Below are positions 42,523 to 50,751 of a DNA stretch of 64,000 nt, one piece after another (within the stretch, counting starts at the first letter, position 1; every line of letters starts with the position of its first letter). The DNA is taken from positions 1 to 64,000 of the forward strand of contig QIBA01000055.1 in assembly GCA_003225175.1 (NCBI GenBank), written 5' to 3'. The DNA comes from Acidobacteriota bacterium. Its GTDB lineage: Bacteria; Acidobacteriota; Terriglobia; Terriglobales; Acidobacteriaceae. The notes under the pieces are model-generated. The model ran no database searches. It saw nothing but the letters and a program-made list of their open reading frames with translations, and had not been told where the DNA came from. Both the position numbers and the translations under genes were made by a program.

Positions 42523-43048
42523 GCGCCATAGCGACATAATCCACCTCATCCGCTACGCTTTCATGACGGAAAGACTTCAGTATCTCGGAGTAATGAATGA
42601 GGAACAGACCGGGTAGCTGGAAAGAGTCGCCTATGATCTTGCCCATGCCGTAAGTAAGCGTAATCCGATCGCGGAATTCCCGCTTCCAGACCTTAAGACC
42701 GAATAGCTGACTGAGCTTCCCGCGACGGAGAGAAAACGTCTTATAGAGCTTTTGCTCCGGATCGCTCACGCGGTGCTCCCCATTCAGTGCAAATTTCGAA
42801 AAAAATTTTTGCGCCTGCTCCTCTGTTCCCATGTGCACGAACGCCAACTGCGTTCCAGTCGCCGCGATCTCCGAGCGCTTCTTCCGAATCTCAGCCATGC
42901 CGGCGACGCAGAAGGGTCAACCAAACTGACGGAGAAAAACGAGCAGGAGTGGGCTCTCATCGCTCAATGAACCGAGGGTGGCTCCGGTTTGCGTGATTGC
43001 CTGCGTGAGTGCCTCTGGGATTGTGGTGCTTGTCGCGGCTTCAGCCAT
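42506..43048 (-). CDS. Peroxiredoxin-like protein with in-frame TGA at the catalytic Cys: candidate selenoprotein
   Basis: Read through one TGA, the minus strand from ATG 43048 to the stop at 42506 gives a 180-residue thioredoxin-fold protein of the AhpC/TSA-2 (peroxiredoxin-like 2) family. Upstream of the TGA is a normal N-terminal part ending PLLLVFLRQFG; after it come PFCVAGMAEIRKK, then LAFVHMGTEEQAQKFF and DSFQLPGLFLIHYSEILKSF. The TGA is codon 44 (42917-42919), exactly where family members have the first Cys of their CxxC site, so selenocysteine would give a UxxC motif with Cys47. Both sides are intact. Start codons after the TGA would lose the active site. A simple Cys-to-stop mutation is the alternative. 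Confidence 0.72.
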
Positions 43049-43060
43049 TTAGGTCAAAAA

Positions 43061-43192
43061 CACTTGAACACAGAGGAGACGGAGGGTACGGACGGGAACA
43101 TCAAAATGGAGGTCGTCCTGCTCCGCCAGATCCATTCAATCCGTGTTCCGAGTCTGGTGTCCACCTATGTACCCTCCGTCCTCCGTGTTCAG
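43061..43192. repeat. Family B inverted-repeat element, copy at 43 kb
   Basis: The left arm CACTTGAACACAGAGGAGAC continues to 43087; the right arm ACCCTCCGTCCTCCGTGTTC is at 43171-43190. They are near-complementary. Inside, ATTCAATCCGTGTTCCGAG is shared with the inner part of the 46 kb copy. The element fills the space between the selenoprotein-candidate start and the S9 peptidase stop. Confidence 0.8.
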
Positions 43193-43204
43193 CTTTGGAT
43201 TTGC

Positions 43205-45172
43205 TTACAAATTGCACCCACAAGGTGGAGCAGGAACATACTTCTTCAAGAACTCGGCAACGCGATTGTAAGCATCGATTTGATTCTCCAGTCGAGCAAA
43301 GCCGTGCCCTTCGTTTTCATAGATTTTAAACTCAACGGTCCCACCGCGTTTCTTGATCACGTCTGCGACTTGCTGCGCTTCCGATTTGGGACAACGCGGG
43401 TCGTTGCCTCCGGCGAGCAGCAGAACAGGGGCTTTCACACGGTCGACGAAGTTGATCGGACTCCGATCCTCCCAGAGCGATTTGTTCTTCACCGGATCGC
43501 CCATTGTCGCTAAGTCGTATTCGCGCAGCAGCGGATCTTCGTTCTGCACTTCAGTAAACCAGTTCACGAACGGCACAATCGGCACGCCGGCCGCCCAAGT
43601 CTCCGGCGCTTTGGTGAGCGCCATCATCGACATGTATCCACCGTAGCTCCCGCCCATGATGATTAACTTCTTGGGATCAGCGTAGCCCGTCTTTTGAATC
43701 CAATCTCCCGCGGCGAGTACGTCTTGCAGATCTGCCCCACCCATGTCGAAGCGGTTGGCATCCGTGAATTCCTTTCCATAGCCTGTCGAGCCGCGATAAT
43801 TGGGAGCGATCACCAGATATCCCTGATTGGCAAGGTACTGCACAATGCGATTGAAACCGTTTACCGTCTGGGAAGTTGGACCGCCATGCACGTAAACGAT
43901 CGCCGGATGAGTCTGGTCACGCGGAGCGTTGTGCGGCACGTAGACGAAAGCCGAAATCTGCCACTTGCCATCTCGACTCGGATAGTGGACGAGAAACGGT
44001 TCGACCATATCGTCGGAGTTGAGCCCTGCGAGCAGAGAATGCGTGAGTTGTCTCGATTGCTTCGCAGAGAAGTCGTAAAGCCAGACATCATTAGGTGCTG
44101 TCGGACCATTATGGTAATAGAGCAGCCGCCGCGCATCCGAAGAGAACGCCGTCACGGCGCCCGCCAGACTGTTCAAGCCTCTCGGTAACGGGAGAGAGGC
44201 TGTTTGCTTGCTGGCGATGTCGTAAACGAAGACATCGGTATTGCCATCGATATTCTTCGTCCACGTAACCTGACGACCATCTGGAGAGAACGAGCCTGAC
44301 GAGACTCGCCACTTTTCATTTGTTAACCACTCGATCCTTTTACTGGCGATCTCCAGCAGGCCAGCGTTCTCGTAGCCGGTCGCATTGGACGTGATGAGCA
44401 GATATCTACCGTCCGGCGAAAACCCAGTCGCCTCATAGTTGTGCTCATCGGTGTGCGGAGTTAACAGTGTGGATTTGCCGGTGCTCACATCCGCGATAAA
44501 GATGTTGGAGTTTTTCCCGGTGGCGTGCGATTGCGTGTACGCAATCCACTTGCCGTCGCGAGACCAAAGTGGGCCGAAGTTCCCCAGTTGCTTGGGCGTG
44601 TCCTTCGTGAGAAATCGATAGCGCTTGGTCAACACGTCCATGATGTTGATTTCGAACGTGGATGAACTCCGCGGCTTCGACATGAAAGCGATGTAGCGTG
44701 AGTCAGGCGACCATGCTGCACCTTCTTCGGCCACATCAGGAGTGTTCGTCAGGTTAACGACTTCACCAGTAAGCGGCGAAGCAAGAAACAGGTCCCATTG
44801 CTCGTCGCCATTATGGTCGGAGCTATACGCGATCCATTTGCCATTCGGCGACCAGACTGGATCAATCTGTCGCTGATCACTGATCGTGAGTTGCGAAGGC
44901 CATCCGCCCTCTGACGGAATCAGCCAGATGTTGTTCCGTCCGGAAATGTTGGTAACGAACGCGATTGTCTTGTCGTCGGGCGACCAGCTCGTGGCCCCGA
45001 TATTTCGCGTTGTATAAAGCTTCTCGATCGAGAATGGTTGAACCTCTCGCTTCAGGACTTTGCTTGTGATTTGCCTAGCGTCGGTTATAGGTTTCGCGGA
45101 AGCTGATTCCGGCTGCGCGGGGAGATACCACGAAAAGAGAGCGACGGCAGTGAATGAAAACAACTTAAACAT
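43205..45172 (-). CDS. Secreted S9-family peptidase (prolyl oligopeptidase type)
   Basis: A 655-residue serine peptidase from the ATG at 45172. A signal peptide (MFKLFSFTAVALFSWYLPAQ) is followed by a seven-bladed beta-propeller rich in WSPD/FSPDGR repeats (about residues 60-400), then an alpha/beta-hydrolase domain. The nucleophile is Ser509 in MGGSYGGYMSMM; the Asp is in AGGNDPRCP and the His in YENEGHGFA. Members cleave peptides after Pro or Ala, often as dipeptidyl- or acylaminoacyl-peptidases; which kind is not clear. The C-terminus ends in an odd Cys pair (PPCGCNL). It lies just downstream of the nth gene on the same strand. Confidence 0.93.
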   Translation of the reverse strand: MFKLFSFTAVALFSWYLPAQPESASAKPITDARQITSKVLKREVQPFSIEKLYTTRNIGATSWSPDDKTIAFVTNISGRNNIWLIPSEGGWPSQLTISDQRQIDPVWSPNGKWIAYSSDHNGDEQWDLFLASPLTGEVVNLTNTPDVAEEGAAWSPDSRYIAFMSKPRSSSTFEINIMDVLTKRYRFLTKDTPKQLGNFGPLWSRDGKWIAYTQSHATGKNSNIFIADVSTGKSTLLTPHTDEHNYEATGFSPDGRYLLITSNATGYENAGLLEIASKRIEWLTNEKWRVSSGSFSPDGRQVTWTKNIDGNTDVFVYDIASKQTASLPLPRGLNSLAGAVTAFSSDARRLLYYHNGPTAPNDVWLYDFSAKQSRQLTHSLLAGLNSDDMVEPFLVHYPSRDGKWQISAFVYVPHNAPRDQTHPAIVYVHGGPTSQTVNGFNRIVQYLANQGYLVIAPNYRGSTGYGKEFTDANRFDMGGADLQDVLAAGDWIQKTGYADPKKLIIMGGSYGGYMSMMALTKAPETWAAGVPIVPFVNWFTEVQNEDPLLREYDLATMGDPVKNKSLWEDRSPINFVDRVKAPVLLLAGGNDPRCPKSEAQQVADVIKKRGGTVEFKIYENEGHGFARLENQIDAYNRVAEFLKKYVPAPPCGCNL

Positions 45173-45202
45173 TGCGGTCGAATTTACCACGGAGAGACGG
45201 AA

Positions 45203-45964
45203 TCACGGTTTCGCATTCTTGTGAATGTCAACAGTTGACCAAGTCTTGTCCGCAGCATGGCAGATGTTCTCCAGCTTGCAATCGACACATTTCGGCTTGC
45301 GTGCGATGCACAGCGCACGACCGTGCCAGATTATGCGGTGCGAAAAGTCGATCCACTGATCTCGCGGGATCACTTTCATCAGATCCTGCTCGATGTTGCG
45401 AGGATCATCTGCCTTCGTTAATTCGAGACGGCGCGAGATCCGATGAACATGCGTGTCCACAACCACCCCTTCAGCTTTACCAAACCATGATCCGAGAACC
45501 ACATTCGCGGTCTTACGGGCCGCTCCTGGCACGGTAAGAAGCTCGTCCATCTCATCAGGAACCTTGCCGCCGAACTCTTTGAGTATCTTTTGCGCTGCAC
45601 CAACCAGCGACTTCGACTTGTTGCGAAAGAAGCCCGTCGACCGAATGTCTGGTTCGAGCTGCTCGGGCTTGAGGGCAGCGAAGTCGTGCACGGTCGGATA
45701 CTTCTTGAACAGAATTGGAGTCACCATATTCACGCGTACATCGGTGCACTGCGCCGAGAGAATGGTTGCAACCAGCAGTTCCCAGGCATTGGAATGATGA
45801 AGAGCGCATTTGGCGGTGGGATACATCTCAGCCAAACGCTGCAAAATTTCCCGCACCCTCTCCGGGGAAGTTGGGTTGTATTTTGCGGAAGTCTTCTCAG
45901 GCTTGGCGGCTTTTCCAATGGAGGGTGCGACGGCCTTTTGTTTGAGCCCTGGTTTTGCAGGCAT
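45203..45964 (-). CDS. nth: Endonuclease III
   Basis: A 253-residue DNA glycosylase/AP lyase that removes oxidised pyrimidines. The catalytic Lys151 is in the helix-hairpin-helix (TVPGAARKTANVVL) and Asp170 in VVVDTHVHRISRRL. The [4Fe-4S] cluster ligands are Cys219, Cys226, Cys229 and Cys235 (C-x6-C-x2-C-x5-C). The usual hairpin reads PGAARKT rather than PGVGRKT, so two conserved glycines/valines differ, but the catalytic Lys is kept. The first ~30 residues are a Lys/Ala/Pro-rich extension. The S9 peptidase gene follows after 30 bp. Confidence 0.95.
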   Translation of the reverse strand: MPAKPGLKQKAVAPSIGKAAKPEKTSAKYNPTSPERVREILQRLAEMYPTAKCALHHSNAWELLVATILSAQCTDVRVNMVTPILFKKYPTVHDFAALKPEQLEPDIRSTGFFRNKSKSLVGAAQKILKEFGGKVPDEMDELLTVPGAARKTANVVLGSWFGKAEGVVVDTHVHRISRRLELTKADDPRNIEQDLMKVIPRDQWIDFSHRIIWHGRALCIARKPKCVDCKLENICHAADKTWSTVDIHKNAKP

Positions 45965-46020
45965 GAAGAAGATGATTTTAGCTGAGGGGACGCTTGGAAC
46001 TCAGGTCTGAATACTAAAAG

Positions 46021-46254
46021 CACTTGAACACGGCGGCGCCACGGAGGACACGAAGGGAGGTCAAAACTGGAACACGTATTGAACGGCTGGACTAAGCTCG
46101 GTTCGACCTATCAATCGGGTGATTTTGTTATCCGCACTCGTTAGATTGCAAAATACAGAATCGCCTCGGAACCGTTCAATCCGTTATATCGGTCTTCCAG
46201 CAGTTACTTTTTTCTCATTCCCCTCCGTGCCCTCCGTGTTCATACTTCTGGTGC
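46021..46254. repeat. Family B inverted-repeat element, long copy
   Basis: The left end CACTTGAACACGGCGGCGCC continues ACGGAGGACACGAAGGGAGG to 46060. The right end from 46220 (CCCTCCGTGCCCTCCGTGTT, then CATACTTCTGGTG) is its approximate complement. A second, inner pair (GGAACACGTATTGAACGG and CCGTTCAATCCG) lies inside. The ~230-base unit has no coding content and fills the nth-FN3 intergenic region, the only notable content of 45965-46331. Confidence 0.8.
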
Positions 46255-46331
46255 CTTGCATTACAAGAACGTGAACGTTGCGTCAAAATGTAAGAGTCGA
46301 TTGCTGCTCGTCCAGAAGGGGAGAGTTACCT

Positions 46332-47777
46332 ATGAGTTTTGCAGTTGTAAGACGTTTCGGATTTTCGTTGTCTGTGATGTTGTTCCTAAGTTCCGGCCTT
46401 ATGGCACAACGATCGTACGACGGCAACAGCAATGCGCCACAGGCTCCGGCGACGGTAAATATCACCCAGGGTCCTACGATCCAATACGCTGATGATCAGT
46501 TCGCGGTGATCACCTGGACAACCGACCAGCCGTTCGTAAGTCGTGTCTTCTACGGCAAGGATGCAAGCAATCTGAATCAGATCGCCGAAGATGTGCGCTC
46601 GCAGAGCTTGCGACATCAGATCAATTTGCGCAACCTGCAGGCGAGCACAACTTACTATTTCCGGATCGACACCGGACAAGGAACCGCAGCAGCCGCCTCT
46701 GCCGACACTTTGAATGGATTCCAGACAACCGCACTCGGTGCTAATCCGATTCGCAACCAGCAGCCATTCAAGGGCACTGTGCAAAACGCTTCCGCCGCTG
46801 GAAATAACAACACTGCGAAAACAGCAAACTTCGGGGCTATCAACCTGACGCGCGATCCGTCGATTCAATACCTGGATGACACCACGGCGGTGATCTCATG
46901 GACGACAAACGTGCCCGCCAGCAACACCGTCTACTACGGGACGGATCGTAGCAACTTGCTGTATACGGGTGGTGACTTCAAAGATGCCACAGAGCATCGC
47001 GTCCATCTTTCGAATCTTAAGCCGAATACGCGCTATTACTTTCAGTTCGACGAGCCATCGAACCAGCCCATCGCAAGCTTCACGACTGTGAACATTGGAG
47101 CCCAGCCTCTGTACGATCAGAAACCGATGGCTGAGTCGGTGAGCAATCCTACTTCTGCTGGTCCACAACTTACACGCCGCGAGCGCTCACCGGGGCACGC
47201 GAATGAATTGCCGTCAGGAACGGAGATCGACGCCAGCTTGCAGACAGCGCTGTCTACCAAAACATCGCAAGTTGGGGACCGCTTCACCGCCGTCGTAACT
47301 CAGCCAGTGCGCGATATCGACGATCGAATAGTGATCCCTCCCGGCGCACATATCAACGGTCAGGTCACGGAGTCAGAGGAAGGAAAGACGCTTCCCACAA
47401 TGCGTGGCCGCGGCAAGCTCAACCTTCGCTTCAACAGCATCACCCTGCCGAATGGCTCTCAGATTCCCATTGCGGCAACGCTGCTTTCGGTGAACCAAAG
47501 TGGTGGAAACGGTTCTGTGAACCCGGAAGGCGAAGTTGAGTCCGTAACCAAGACGTCCACAGCCGCGAAGGGAGCAGCCGTCGGTGCCGGGATTGGAACG
47601 ATCGCGGGCCTAATTTTTGGCGGCCCGCTGAAGGGGCTGGCAATCGGAGCGATAGCCGGGGGCGGCTACATTCTTGCCACAAAAGGGAAGGATGTAGAAC
47701 TTCCGGAGAACACCGGCGTAAGAATCCGTCTCGATCAAGCCGTGAACCTGGGTAATCGAGGACAAGTTCGAGAGTAG
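46332..47777 (+). CDS. Exported protein with two FN3-like domains and a Gly-zipper tail
   Basis: A 481-residue protein from the ATG at 46332 (GGGGAGAG nearby as ribosome site). A signal peptide covers about residues 1-26 (ending SGLMAQ). Two domains of the kind found at the front of purple acid phosphatases follow, each with a TIQYADDQFAVITWTT or SIQYLDDTTAVISWTT strand and an NLRNLQASTTYYFRI / LSNLKPNTRYYFQF end; they are clearly duplicates. After a linker, GTEIDASLQTALSTKTSQVGD begins a third beta domain. AAVGAGIGTIAGLIFGGPLK with IGAIAGGGY is a Gly-zipper that may insert in a membrane. Function unknown; cell-surface attachment is likely. Confidence 0.8.
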   Translation: MSFAVVRRFGFSLSVMLFLSSGLMAQRSYDGNSNAPQAPATVNITQGPTIQYADDQFAVITWTTDQPFVSRVFYGKDASNLNQIAEDVRSQSLRHQINLRNLQASTTYYFRIDTGQGTAAAASADTLNGFQTTALGANPIRNQQPFKGTVQNASAAGNNNTAKTANFGAINLTRDPSIQYLDDTTAVISWTTNVPASNTVYYGTDRSNLLYTGGDFKDATEHRVHLSNLKPNTRYYFQFDEPSNQPIASFTTVNIGAQPLYDQKPMAESVSNPTSAGPQLTRRERSPGHANELPSGTEIDASLQTALSTKTSQVGDRFTAVVTQPVRDIDDRIVIPPGAHINGQVTESEEGKTLPTMRGRGKLNLRFNSITLPNGSQIPIAATLLSVNQSGGNGSVNPEGEVESVTKTSTAAKGAAVGAGIGTIAGLIFGGPLKGLAIGAIAGGGYILATKGKDVELPENTGVRIRLDQAVNLGNRGQVRE

Positions 47778-47845
47778 TCGGGGCACCATGCTCGTCAGCA
47801 ATTGTGACCCCTTCTTTCACAGGACGCCCGGCGCCTCGTGATCAA

Positions 47846-48724
47846 TTAGCTGCGACTTTTCTGTTCCTTGTCCACTGTCCCGTTTCCCCTGATTCGCCTC
47901 TCTCCCGAGTAGACGACAAAGCGCTGCCCGCGCAGGAATCCAACCAGTGTCATACCGAACTCCCGCGCGAGTTGAACTGCGAGGCTCGATGGAGCTGAAA
48001 CCGATGCAAGAACAGGTATGCCAGCAACAAGGGCTTTTTGCACGATCTCGAATCCGCCTCTTCCACTGACCATCAGAGCAACGTCGGACAGCGGCAACCG
48101 GTTATTTAGCAACGCCCAGCCGACCACTTTGTCCACAGCATTGTGCCGGCCGATGTCTTCGCGAGTCACGAGCAACTCGCCGGAAGAGTTAAACGCCGCG
48201 GCAGCGTGGAGTCCTCCTGTTCGCCCGAAGACCGCCTGCTCTTTACGAAGTAGTTCGGGCAACTCACAAAGAATTTCTGAGCCGATCCTAAATCCCCGGT
48301 TTGGTGCCTTGACACCGCGCACGCGAATTGAGTCGATCGTGGCCTTGCCACAGATTCCGCAACTGGAGGCGGCCAGAAAGTTTCGTTGCATCTGCGCCGA
48401 GACAGAATCGGTTCTAATCGAGAGTTCTGCGTTTATCGCGTTCCCTGCCCCAGGGCCGGTCACCGGCTGGAGCGCCTTCAACTCGCCCTGGTCGGAAATA
48501 ATGCCTTCGGTAAGCAGGAAGCCCGCAGCTAATTCCTGATCATGCCCCGGAGTTCGCATGGTGACGCTCATGGGTACATCTCCGATGCGAATCTCGAGTG
48601 GTTCCTCGACGGCGAGGTAGTCCTGCACGCGAGTGACAGATCCCTCTTGCCACTGCTCGACTGAGGTAAGAGCGATGCTACGCCGTGGATGTTCAACTTC
48701 TTGAGATTTGGCCACGATTCCCAT
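47846..48724 (-). CDS. fdhD: Formate dehydrogenase accessory sulfurtransferase
   Basis: A 292-residue FdhD, which passes sulfur from a cysteine desulfurase to the molybdenum cofactor of formate dehydrogenase. The essential CxxC is Cys122-Gly-Ile-Cys125 in SSCGICGKATID. Other family stretches are EEPLEIRIGDVPMSVTMRTPG, GFLLTEGII, FGRTGGLHAAAAF, TREDIGRHNAVDKVVGWAL and MVSGRGGFEIVQKAL. No formate dehydrogenase is in this window. Formate dehydrogenases are often selenoproteins, so fdhD is weak support for a selenocysteine system in this organism. Confidence 0.95.
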   Translation of the reverse strand: MGIVAKSQEVEHPRRSIALTSVEQWQEGSVTRVQDYLAVEEPLEIRIGDVPMSVTMRTPGHDQELAAGFLLTEGIISDQGELKALQPVTGPGAGNAINAELSIRTDSVSAQMQRNFLAASSCGICGKATIDSIRVRGVKAPNRGFRIGSEILCELPELLRKEQAVFGRTGGLHAAAAFNSSGELLVTREDIGRHNAVDKVVGWALLNNRLPLSDVALMVSGRGGFEIVQKALVAGIPVLASVSAPSSLAVQLAREFGMTLVGFLRGQRFVVYSGERRIRGNGTVDKEQKSRS

Positions 48725-48888
48725 GATATGAAAGCCGGCACCCGAGCGGTACTAACGCTCCATACTTAATCCCGTGGAACTATAGCGTCAGGGGCCATGA
48801 TTGGGTAATCTTGCGCCATCCCGAGACTCACAATACGATTCCAAGAAACAGCAGCACTCCCTGCCAGATGACGTGCTAAGAGGAACTC

Positions 48889-50646
48889 CTGAAGACACAA
48901 ATTGCCACGCTAGCTCTCCCGGCGAGAACCGCGCTTTTCGCATTGGTTGTTCTTGGGCTGCCATCCACGGTAACGGCGCAAACACGCGAGACGCTGCAGT
49001 TTATCGGTCCGTCACAGCTTGATTCCGTAGCTGCCACGGCGATTTCATCCGATGACCTGCGAGTGAGTCCGCACCCTGATGCCGACGCCGATCTAGCAGG
49101 AATCAGCAAGGGTCCCGGTTCCGCGTCGGTCCCACTGGTCACCGCTCCGCAATCCATCTCGCCTTCTGTGAGGAATATCGGGCTGGCCTTCAGGGGGCTC
49201 ACCCACCGTGACCAGCGATTTGCGGGTACTGGTGCTTACGCCAATTCCCAATTCAGTACGGAGCCACCCGACGCTGGGTTGGCCGTGGGCAACGGATTCG
49301 TGCTCCAGACCGTGAACGCAGCGCTCGCGATTTATGACGCCCGCACGGGAACGCTCCGGCAGGGGCCAACTGCGCTGAATCAGTTCTTCCGCTTAAAGCC
49401 GGAGATCACGCGACCCTCTGGAACGTATGGCGATTTCACCAGTGACCCACGTGCTTACTACGACGCGCAACTGCAGCGTTGGTTTCTGAGCGCGGTGACC
49501 ATTGCTACAAATCCGCAGACCGGAGAGTTGGCTGCTCCCACCGGCTTGCTGATCGCCGTTTCGGAAACGAATGATCCGACGCAGGCCTGGAAGATCTACG
49601 CCATCGATACGACGAGCCATGGCGCTGAAGGCTGCCCATGCTTTGGAGATCAGCCGGTGATCGGCGCAGATGCGAATGGGCTATTCATCAGCACGAACGC
49701 ATTCAGCCTTCATGAAGGTTTTGCCGGCGTTCAGATCTATGCGCTGTCCAAACACGTTCTAGCCGCTGGCGCCATGCCCCCGGTTGTGCACTGGAACAAT
49801 CCCAAGCTGGCGGGCGGATTTGCCTTCAGCGTGCAGCCCTCGATCCGCTCGTCATTAGCTCCTGACGATTCGGCAAATGGGGTCGAGTACTTCACCAGCG
49901 TGGCAGATATCAGGAACATGCTCGACCGCCGAATCGCAGTCTGGGCAATCAGCAACACGGCTTCACTAGTCAACGAAACGCCGGCTCTCAAGTTGCGCGT
50001 CTTGATGGTAGGGAGCCAGCCTTTTGGCGTGCCGCCTGACGCAGCTCAGAAATCCGGAGAAACTCGGCTGGGTAGTCTGCTTTCGGAGAAAACCGAATAC
50101 ATAGCCACGAACGACCAGCGCATGCAGCAGGGTGTGTACGCGGATGGCAAACTCTGGTCGGCACTGACCACAATGGTTGCGGTTGGCGATGACCCCAGTC
50201 CACATGCGGGGATTGCCTATTTCGTGCTCGATCCTTCTGTCTCAAGCGACGGAGCCATTCGAGCGGATGTAGTCAAGCAAGGATACTTAGCTGTCGCGAA
50301 TGCCGATCTGTTCCACCCAGCGATGGCAGTTCGTCCGAATGGTGAAGGAGCGATTGCGTTTACTCTGAGCGGCACCGAGCACCACCCCAGCTCCGCGTTT
50401 GCCATGCTCAGCCACAATGGCATCGGGAACGTACAAATCGTGGCTGCTGGTGCTGCTCCTAACGATGGCTTCAGCGGATACCAGTATTTTGGCGGCGGTG
50501 GCTCAGGGCGAACCGGGGATTACTCGGCCGCCACCGTCGATGAACACGGCTCCATCTGGATAGCTTCGGAATACATCCCCTTGGGGCATCGAACTCTCCT
50601 GGCAAACTGGGGAACCTTCGTCGCACAGATCATTCCGGGAAGATAG
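48889..50646 (+). CDS. Large secreted protein of unknown function, probable CTG start
   Basis: The reading frame has no ATG or GTG in a suitable place. A CTG at 48889, preceded by AGAGGA at 48879-48884, gives a good signal peptide (KTQIATLALPARTALFALVV, ending STVTA) and a 585-residue product; a TTG at 48943 is the next choice but would cut the signal short. The mature part looks like a beta-propeller: repeated phrases such as DPRAYYDAQLQRWFLSAVTI, DQPVIGADANGLFISTNAF, and GDYSAATVDEHGSIWIASEY near the end, plus a Cys pair in EGCPCFGD. I do not recognise a named family. It stands alone, divergent from fdhD. Confidence 0.78.
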   Translation: MKTQIATLALPARTALFALVVLGLPSTVTAQTRETLQFIGPSQLDSVAATAISSDDLRVSPHPDADADLAGISKGPGSASVPLVTAPQSISPSVRNIGLAFRGLTHRDQRFAGTGAYANSQFSTEPPDAGLAVGNGFVLQTVNAALAIYDARTGTLRQGPTALNQFFRLKPEITRPSGTYGDFTSDPRAYYDAQLQRWFLSAVTIATNPQTGELAAPTGLLIAVSETNDPTQAWKIYAIDTTSHGAEGCPCFGDQPVIGADANGLFISTNAFSLHEGFAGVQIYALSKHVLAAGAMPPVVHWNNPKLAGGFAFSVQPSIRSSLAPDDSANGVEYFTSVADIRNMLDRRIAVWAISNTASLVNETPALKLRVLMVGSQPFGVPPDAAQKSGETRLGSLLSEKTEYIATNDQRMQQGVYADGKLWSALTTMVAVGDDPSPHAGIAYFVLDPSVSSDGAIRADVVKQGYLAVANADLFHPAMAVRPNGEGAIAFTLSGTEHHPSSAFAMLSHNGIGNVQIVAAGAAPNDGFSGYQYFGGGGSGRTGDYSAATVDEHGSIWIASEYIPLGHRTLLANWGTFVAQIIPGR

Positions 50647-50751
50647 TCCCTCCTTCCGCTCTAGTTCCAGCTCCTTCCGTTGAGGACGTCACATATCAAG
50701 TCCCCGACTCTCGTCCTTCCGTACAATGTTCTCTTTCCAAGGATCTGCCGA

